Assembly (NCBI RefSeq): GCF_030316845.1
Contig: NZ_JASZYS010000005.1
Location: 124,001-188,000 of the forward strand
Reading direction: 5' to 3'
DNA length: 64,000 nt
DNA from: Variovorax davisae
GTDB lineage: Bacteria; Pseudomonadota; Gammaproteobacteria; Burkholderiales; Burkholderiaceae_C
The notes beneath the pieces are model-generated. The model worked only from the letters and a program-made list of their open reading frames with translations, did no database searches and had not been told where the DNA came from. Of this stretch, positions 59,192-64,000 are shown piece after piece (the first letter of the stretch is position 1; each line of letters begins with the position of its first letter). Made by a program: the position numbers and the translations under genes.

Positions 59192-59389
59192 TCAGGCCGC
59201 GGACTTCGCCGTCTTCTGGTGGGCGACCTTGTGCGAGGCCTTGTGGGTGGACTTCTTGGCCGTCTTGGCGGTCTTGGCCTTGGCCTTGGTGGCGGTGGGC
59301 GCTGCGGCGTCTGCTGGCGTCGCGGCGAAGGAGGCGCCGGCGGCAAGGGCGAAGGCGGCGGCAACGAGGGCGAGAAGAGTGCGTTTCAT
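59192..59389 (-). CDS. Small Lys/Ala/Thr-rich exported protein
   Basis: 65 residues. Signal peptide MKRTLLALVAAAFALAAGASFA, then a strongly basic mature part of about 43 residues built from TKAKAKTAKTAKK, THKASHK and AHQKTAKSAA units. It resembles small acid-shock/Asr-like or histone-tail-like exported peptides but is not a confident match. It probably binds acidic polymers or has a stress-related periplasmic role (inference). Ends beside a bidirectional terminator. Confidence 0.65.
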   Translation of the reverse strand: MKRTLLALVAAAFALAAGASFAATPADAAAPTATKAKAKTAKTAKKSTHKASHKVAHQKTAKSAA

Positions 59390-59510
59390 GAGCGTCGATG
59401 TAGGAGTGAGGTTTGGGGACGATCGGCCAGCCCTCGAACCAGGACCGGCTGTTCGTACAACGCGCCGCTGGTCGGCCGGATGACAGGCCGAGGTGTAACG
59501 CGCGGGCGCG

Positions 59511-59780
59511 TCAGTCGCCTGTGGCCGCGGAGGTCCGGCGCTCTTCGATCCAGCGCTGGAACTGCCGTTCGGCCTGGAGCTTGAATTCGTTGCGAGTCTG
59601 GTTGCAGATCGCATGCGAGAGTCGCCGGTGCTGCTGCTTTCGAACGCCGCCGAGGGTCGAGTCGTTGAGGTGCTCGATGGTGGCCGAATCGGGGTCGCTG
59701 CGGGGCTCCGCGAAATCCATCGGCAGGCCGCACCAATGGCAGTTGTGGCCGAAGGTGGATCGCAAGGCCTGAACGCTCAT
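59511..59780 (-). CDS. Small HNH-type zinc protein
   Basis: 89 residues: CHWCGLPM, then DPDSATIEHLNDSTLGG, then RRLSHAICNQTRNEF. The CxxC, the H and N spaced after it and the final HAICN fit a compact HNH nuclease fold with zinc. It overlaps the regulator upstream by four bases (ATGA), so it is co-translated with it. No restriction or toxin partner is seen. Function beyond the HNH fold is unknown. Confidence 0.65.
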   Translation of the reverse strand: MSVQALRSTFGHNCHWCGLPMDFAEPRSDPDSATIEHLNDSTLGGVRKQQHRRLSHAICNQTRNEFKLQAERQFQRWIEERRTSAATGD

Positions 59781-61018
59781 GGATCGATTGTGCCTTCGCG
59801 CCAGCGCCGCAGCCGCCGGTACAGCGTGCCGCGCGAGACCCGCAGCTGCCGCGCCGCCAGCGAGATGTTGCCGTGATGGGCCGCCAGCGTGTCCTCGATC
59901 AGCTTGCGGCTGTGGCCCTGCAGGGTGGTGTCGCCGGCGTCCGGGCCGCCGGCGGTCCCGGCCGGTGGCGGCGCATCGTCCGCGCCGGCCGCCGGCGCCG
60001 CGGCGGTCGGGGCCGGGGTCGCCGAGGGCACGCACACCGCGTGGCCGAAGTCGATGCCGTCGCGCGCCTGCCTGCGTGCCTGCAGCCAGACGCCCAGTCC
60101 GCTCGCCAGCCGCAGCGGCTGCGCGGCGTCGCGGCGGGCAAGCCGAAGCAGCCCGGCCAGATCGAGGCCGAACAGCCACTCGGCATCGCAAGGGCCAGCC
60201 TCGGGCAGGCCGCCGATCAGCCGCGCGCCCGCGGCATTGAGCCAGGCCACGGTGCCGTCGTCGGCGATGCCCGCGAGGGCCTCCAGCGGCGTGCCCAGCA
60301 AGGTCGGGCTGGCCTGGAAGCGCAGCACCAGGCGGTCGTGCGACTGCGCCAGCAGCAGGCGGTTCTCGATCGTGGTGGCGTAGAGGGCGACCATCGAGGC
60401 CGCATCGAAGCCGAAGCGGCGCGACTCCACCGACAGGTCGAGCACGCCGGCCAGCCGGCCGTGGACGTCGCGGATCGGCGCCGCTGCGCACTGCATGGTC
60501 CGCAGGCATTCGAAGTAGTGCTCGGCGCCATCGACCGTGCAGGCCTGGCCGGTGCGCGCGACGATGCCCGGCGCGGTGGTGCCGACCACGCTCTCGGCGA
60601 TGTTGACGCCCAGCCGGGCGGTCCGGCGCATGATCGGCTGCGCCGCTGCGGCCGGGTGGTGCGTCACGTGGACGATCACCCCCTGGGCGTCGGTCAGCAG
60701 CACCCGGCAGTCGGTGCCGGCGAGCGAGCTTTCCATGCCCACGAGTTCGCCGCGCGCCGCTGCGAGCAGGTCGTGGTTGCGCGCCAGCGTGGCATGCAGC
60801 CGGCTCGGCGTGACCGCGTCGAAGGCGATCGTCCGCCGGGTGTCGGCATGGCTGCGGGCGCAGCGCATCCAGGACTGGATCACGGCCTCGCCGACCAGCC
60901 CGGAAGGCCGCACGCCCTCCTCGAAGAACTGGGTCCGGGCCAGCGCGGCGCGTTCGGCGTGGGTGTTGGCGAACAGCTGTCGAGGGCCGCCCGCCGGGCT
61001 TCGCGTCGAAAGGGGCAC
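59777..61018 (-). CDS. AcoR-like GAF-Fis regulator without the AAA+ domain
   Basis: 413 residues. The N-terminal half matches the sensor part of AcoR-type activators (ARTQFFEEGVRPSGLVGEAVIQSWMRCARSHAD ... GAF: LTDAQGVIVHVTHH, RLGVNIAESVVGTTAPGIVARTGQACTVDGAEHYFECLRTMQCAAAPIRDVHGRLAGVLDLSVESRRFGFDA). A PAS-like middle follows. The C-terminus is a Fis HTH (LIEDTLAAHHGNISLAARQLRVSRGTLYRRLRRW). The AAA+ module with Walker A and GAFTGA is absent, so it cannot drive sigma-54 polymerase. GTG start at 61018 with GGAGG nine bases upstream. Divergent from the PQQ alcohol dehydrogenase. Confidence 0.85.
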   Translation of the reverse strand: MPLSTRSPAGGPRQLFANTHAERAALARTQFFEEGVRPSGLVGEAVIQSWMRCARSHADTRRTIAFDAVTPSRLHATLARNHDLLAAARGELVGMESSLAGTDCRVLLTDAQGVIVHVTHHPAAAAQPIMRRTARLGVNIAESVVGTTAPGIVARTGQACTVDGAEHYFECLRTMQCAAAPIRDVHGRLAGVLDLSVESRRFGFDAASMVALYATTIENRLLLAQSHDRLVLRFQASPTLLGTPLEALAGIADDGTVAWLNAAGARLIGGLPEAGPCDAEWLFGLDLAGLLRLARRDAAQPLRLASGLGVWLQARRQARDGIDFGHAVCVPSATPAPTAAAPAAGADDAPPPAGTAGGPDAGDTTLQGHSRKLIEDTLAAHHGNISLAARQLRVSRGTLYRRLRRWREGTIDP

Positions 61019-61052
61019 GGGCGCCTCCAGGGCAGGGAAAGAGGCTCGAATT

Positions 61053-61069
61053 TGTTCCGCAATGGAACA
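61053..61069. promoter_or_regulatory. Inverted repeat between regulator and alcohol dehydrogenase
   Basis: TGTTCCGCAATGGAACA has perfect 6-bp arms and a 5-bp spacer. It lies in the 133-bp divergent gap, 35 bp from the regulator start and 83 bp from the dehydrogenase start. AcoR/Fis-type regulators bind inverted repeats of this kind, so it is the likely site for the neighbouring regulator (inference). Confidence 0.5.
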
Positions 61070-61151
61070 GCCGGGCTCTAGGGAAATCCCGAGGATGAAC
61101 AAAGCGCCGGCACGGCCGATCCTTCGTCTCACAACGACAGGAGACCACACG

Positions 61152-63260
61152 ATGAAGAAGATCCACGCCGCGCTGGCGCTCGGCGCGCTGCTGTGCCTGG
61201 GTGCCGCGGGCGCGCTGGCGCAATCGGCCAAGGGCTCGCCGGAGCACATCAAGGCCGCCACGCAGAAGGTCGACGGCGCCTTCATCCGCGCCAATGCCGC
61301 CAAGACGCCTGACTGGCCCAGCTACGGCCTCGACTACGCCGAGACCCGCTTCAGCAAGCTCGACCAGGTCAACGCGGGCAACGTCAAGGAACTCGGTCTG
61401 GCCTGGTCCTACGACCTCCAGTCCACGCGCGGCGTCGAGGCCACGCCGCTGGTGGTCGACGGCATCATGTACGTGACCGCGTCCTGGAGCGTGGTGCATG
61501 CGATAGACGCGCGCACCGGCAAGAAGATCTGGAGCTACGACCCCAAGGTCGACCGTTCGAAAGGCTTCAGGGGCTGCTGCGACGTGGTCAACCGCGGCGT
61601 GGCGCTGTACCAGGGCAAGGTCTACGTGGCCTCCTACGACGGCCGGCTGATCGCGCTCGACGCCGCCACCGGCCAGGTGGCGTGGGAGAAGGACACGATC
61701 ATCGACCACAACCGCTCCTACACCATCACCGGCGCTCCCCGGGTCTTCAAGGGCAAGGTGATCATCGGCAACGGCGGCGCCGAGTACGGCGTGCGAGGCT
61801 ACGTCACCGCCTACGACGCGGCCTCCGGCGACCAGAAGTGGCGCTGGTTCGTGGTGCCGGGCGATCCGTCCAAGCCCTTCGAGGACGCCTCGATGGCCAA
61901 GGCCGCGAAGACCTGGGACCCGAGCGGCAAGTACTGGGAGGCGGGCGGCGGCGGCACGGCGTGGGATTCGCTCACCTTCGATCCCGAGCTGAACCTGATG
62001 TACATCGGCACCGGCAACGGCTCGCCGTGGGCCCACAGCCAGCGCAGCCCGAAGGGCGGCGACAACCTCTACCTGGCGTCGATCGTGGCGCTCGACCCCG
62101 ACACCGGCAAGTACAAGTGGCACTACCAGGAGACGCCCGGCGACAACTGGGACTACACCTCGACGCAGCCGATGATCCTGGCCGACATCAAGGTCGGCGG
62201 CAAGCCGCGCAAGGTGATCCTGCACGCGCCCAAGAACGGCTTCTTCTTCGTCATCGACCGCACCAACGGCAAGTTCATCTCGGCCAAGAACTTCGTCGAG
62301 GTCAACTGGGCCACGGGCTACGACAAGAACGGCCGGCCGATCGAGATCGCCGCGGCGCGCCAGAACACCAAGCCTGGCGACAGCATCCCCGGGCCCTTCG
62401 GCGCCCACAACTGGCACCCGATGTCCTACAACCCGCAGACCGGGCTGGCCTACCTGCCGGCCCAGCATGTGCCGCTGAACCTGATGGACGACAAGGACTG
62501 GAAGTTCAACGAGAACGCGCCGGGCCGGCCGCACGCCGCGCTGGGATGGAACACGGCGATGTTCGCCAATGCCGCGCCGCCGACCAGCAAGCCGATGGGC
62601 CGCCTGGTGGCCTGGGACCCGGTCGCGCAGAAGGAGGCCTGGGGCGTCGACTACGCGTCGCCCTGGAACGGCGGCACGCTGACCACGGCGGGCAACCTGG
62701 TGTTCCAGGGCACGGCCGACGGCCGCCTGGTGGCCTACAACGCCAGGACCGGCGAGAAGCTCTGGGAGACGCCGACCGGCACCGGCGTGGTCGCGGCGCC
62801 GGCCACCTACATGGTCGACGGCAAGCAGTACGTGTCGGTGGCGGTGGGCTGGGGCGGCGTCTACGGCCTGGCCCAGCGCGCCACCGAGCGCCAGGGGCCG
62901 GGCACCGTCTACACCTTCGTGGCCGGCGGCAACGCGCCCAAGCCGGAGTTCGTGCAGTACCGCATGGACAAGCTGCTGCAGGGCGTCAAGTACGACCCGG
63001 CCAAGGTCGAGGCCGGGACCTACCTGTACGTGAGCAACTGCGTCTTCTGCCACGGCGTGCCCGGCGTCGACCGCGGCGGCAACATCCCGAACCTCGGCTA
63101 CATGAACGCCAGCTTCATCGAGAACCTCGACAAGTTCGTCTTCAAGGGACCGGCGATGGAGCGCGGCATGCCCGACTTCACGGGCAAGCTCACGCCCGAG
63201 GATGTCGACAAGATCAAGGCCTTCATCCAGGGAACGGCCGACGCGATCCGGCCGAAGTGA
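61152..63260 (+). CDS. PQQ-dependent quinohemoprotein alcohol dehydrogenase (type II)
   Basis: 702 residues, signal MKKIHAALALGALLCLGAAGALAQ. Eight-bladed propeller with PQQ features: adjacent Cys pair in RGCCDVVNRG, WDYTSTQPMIL (catalytic Asp region), and repeated GxxxWxY/FDARTGKKIW units. The C-terminal cytochrome c domain has CVFCH and a late Met (GMPDF). It oxidises alcohols or aldehydes in the periplasm and passes electrons to heme c. No PQQ-synthesis genes are in the window. Regulation by the divergent GAF-Fis protein is likely. Confidence 0.94.
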   Translation: MKKIHAALALGALLCLGAAGALAQSAKGSPEHIKAATQKVDGAFIRANAAKTPDWPSYGLDYAETRFSKLDQVNAGNVKELGLAWSYDLQSTRGVEATPLVVDGIMYVTASWSVVHAIDARTGKKIWSYDPKVDRSKGFRGCCDVVNRGVALYQGKVYVASYDGRLIALDAATGQVAWEKDTIIDHNRSYTITGAPRVFKGKVIIGNGGAEYGVRGYVTAYDAASGDQKWRWFVVPGDPSKPFEDASMAKAAKTWDPSGKYWEAGGGGTAWDSLTFDPELNLMYIGTGNGSPWAHSQRSPKGGDNLYLASIVALDPDTGKYKWHYQETPGDNWDYTSTQPMILADIKVGGKPRKVILHAPKNGFFFVIDRTNGKFISAKNFVEVNWATGYDKNGRPIEIAAARQNTKPGDSIPGPFGAHNWHPMSYNPQTGLAYLPAQHVPLNLMDDKDWKFNENAPGRPHAALGWNTAMFANAAPPTSKPMGRLVAWDPVAQKEAWGVDYASPWNGGTLTTAGNLVFQGTADGRLVAYNARTGEKLWETPTGTGVVAAPATYMVDGKQYVSVAVGWGGVYGLAQRATERQGPGTVYTFVAGGNAPKPEFVQYRMDKLLQGVKYDPAKVEAGTYLYVSNCVFCHGVPGVDRGGNIPNLGYMNASFIENLDKFVFKGPAMERGMPDFTGKLTPEDVDKIKAFIQGTADAIRPK

Positions 63261-63270
63261 CCGTGCCATG

Positions 63271-63308
63271 AAAAAAGCCGCCGGGCTTTCGCGCCGGCGG
63301 CTTTTTTG
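63271..63308. terminator. Intrinsic terminator after the alcohol dehydrogenase
   Basis: AAAAAAGCCGCCGG, loop GCTTTCGCG, CCGGCGGCTTTTTTG: strong stem with A- and U-rich flanks. It lies between the dehydrogenase and the convergent Bug gene and can end both. Confidence 0.88.
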
Positions 63309-63322
63309 TTCAGGGGCGGGGA

Positions 63323-64000
63323 TCAGTCTGCGTAGACACCGGCCGCCTTGATGATCGGGCTCCACTTGGCGATTTCCGCGGCCACGAACTTCTTGTGGCC
63401 TTCGGGCTCGATGCGGCCGTCGCTCGCGACCACCGCGCCCAGGCCTTCCTGCTTCTTGATGAACTCGGGGTCCTTCAGGGCCACCTTGAGCGCATCGTTG
63501 AGCTTCTTGGTGATGGCCGGCGGCGTGCCCTTGGGGGCGTAGAAGCCGTGCCAGATCGTGACCTCGAAGCCCTTCAGGCCCTCTTCCTGGAGGGTCGGCA
63601 GGTTCTTCAGCAGCGGCGTCGTCAGGCGCTGGGACGTGGTCACGGCATAGGCCTTGACCTTCTTGGCCTCGATCTGCGGCGAGGTGTTGGTGGTCTGGTC
63701 GCACAGCAGGTCGATCTGGCCGCCGATCAGGTCGGTGATGGCGGGTGCGGTGCCCTTGTACGGCACCGGGGTCATCTCGGTCTTCATGGCGGTCTGGTAG
63801 AGCAGGCCGCACAGGTGCGAGGCCGAGCCGATGCCGGCATTGCCGAGGTTGATCTTGCCCTTGTTGGCGGCGATCCAGGCGCTCAGCTCCTTGTAGTTGT
63901 TGGCCGCCATCTGGGGTTTGGCGATCAGCGTCATCGGCACGTCGTTGACGATGCCCAGGTATTCGAAGTCGGTCTCGACCTTGAACGGCACGTTGCGCAC
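63323..64000 (-). CDS. Bug-family solute-binding protein, C-terminal part (cut by window edge)
   Basis: The visible 225 residues are the C-terminal two thirds of a Bug protein: YLGIVNDVPMTLIAKPQMAANNYKELSAWIAANKGKINLGNAGIGSASHLCGLLYQTAM, VPYKGTAPAITDLIGGQIDLLCDQTTNT, LPTLQEEGLKGFEVTIWHGFYAPKGTPPAITKKLNDAL. The signal peptide and first ligand-binding loop lie beyond 64000. An internal ATG at the edge is not the true start. Ligand unknown. Confidence 0.92.
   Translation of the reverse strand: MRNVPFKVETDFEYLGIVNDVPMTLIAKPQMAANNYKELSAWIAANKGKINLGNAGIGSASHLCGLLYQTAMKTEMTPVPYKGTAPAITDLIGGQIDLLCDQTTNTSPQIEAKKVKAYAVTTSQRLTTPLLKNLPTLQEEGLKGFEVTIWHGFYAPKGTPPAITKKLNDALKVALKDPEFIKKQEGLGAVVASDGRIEPEGHKKFVAAEIAKWSPIIKAAGVYAD

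Noticed and set aside
61081..61151. Sigma-54 promoter before the PQQ dehydrogenase (GGCACG near 61109)
   Set aside because: No TTGC at the required spacing, and the neighbouring regulator lacks the AAA+ domain needed for sigma-54.
59511..63812. 1433-codon minus-strand open frame
   Set aside because: Only its last 89 codons (HNH protein) look real. The rest is antisense to the PQQ dehydrogenase and out of frame with the regulator.

Overview
The window looks like a chromosomal segment of a high-GC betaproteobacterium of the order Burkholderiales, most likely family Comamonadaceae (Variovorax/Ramlibacter-like). Reasons: three Bug-type periplasmic solute-binding proteins, DUF3567, DUF1840 and PhaM proteins, a hybrid CoA-dependent aromatic pathway, strongly GC-rich third codon positions, and a spc/alpha ribosomal cluster that starts at rplN. 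The species is inferred from gene content only. I see no insertion sequence, prophage, CRISPR array or rRNA operon.

Layout. 1-5.5 kb: partial purU, an omega-aminotransferase, a ChaN-like lipoprotein, DUF3567 and DUF3108 proteins, and a fumarylacetoacetate-hydrolase-family enzyme. 5.5-6.0 kb: a decayed Fic gene that contains a 27-bp inversion. 6.0-9.9 kb: a LuxR-type regulator divergent from a flavin monooxygenase-DUF2783-Bug operon. 9.9-13.6 kb: a MORN-repeat protein, a VOC protein, PhaM and a FIST sensor protein. 13.6-16.8 kb: two consecutive cassettes, each a tandem glycine riboswitch followed by a DadA-like flavoenzyme; the second enzyme has lost most family motifs. 16.8-24.4 kb: an HTH regulator, a CREST-like membrane protein, an MFS-acyltransferase fusion, a PAP2 phosphatase, a zinc-ribbon membrane protein, a sugar SDR and an aldose epimerase. 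24.4-33.4 kb: tgt-queA, recG, oxyR-dps, ubiA, proC and a phytase-like esterase.

33.5-42.5 kb: the spc and alpha ribosomal protein clusters (rplN to rplQ with secY, rpmJ and rpoA) on the plus strand, without infA. Two terminator-like hairpins flank rpsD. Initiator tRNA-Met and a strong terminator follow. 42.7-49.6 kb: a tightly overlapped minus-strand operon that runs 2-aminobenzoyl-/salicylyl-CoA monooxygenase-reductase, MarR regulator, enoyl-CoA hydratase, acyl-CoA dehydrogenase, aryl-CoA ligase and RidA. The genes fit CoA-dependent aerobic breakdown of anthranilate or salicylate, with RidA plausibly clearing imine/enamine intermediates.

49.7-64 kb: cfa and a DUF1840 protein; an E1-alpha/E1-beta/MarR/Bug operon; a xylose-type ABC transporter with a ROK regulator; a small basic exported protein; an HNH protein coupled to a GAF-Fis regulator that lacks the AAA+ domain; the divergent PQQ-dependent quinohemoprotein alcohol dehydrogenase; and a partial Bug protein at the right edge. 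The most unusual signals are the Fic micro-inversion, the duplicated riboswitch-flavoenzyme cassette, the RidA-containing aryl-CoA operon with an operator over a probably leaderless promoter, and the transcriptional insulation of rpsD.
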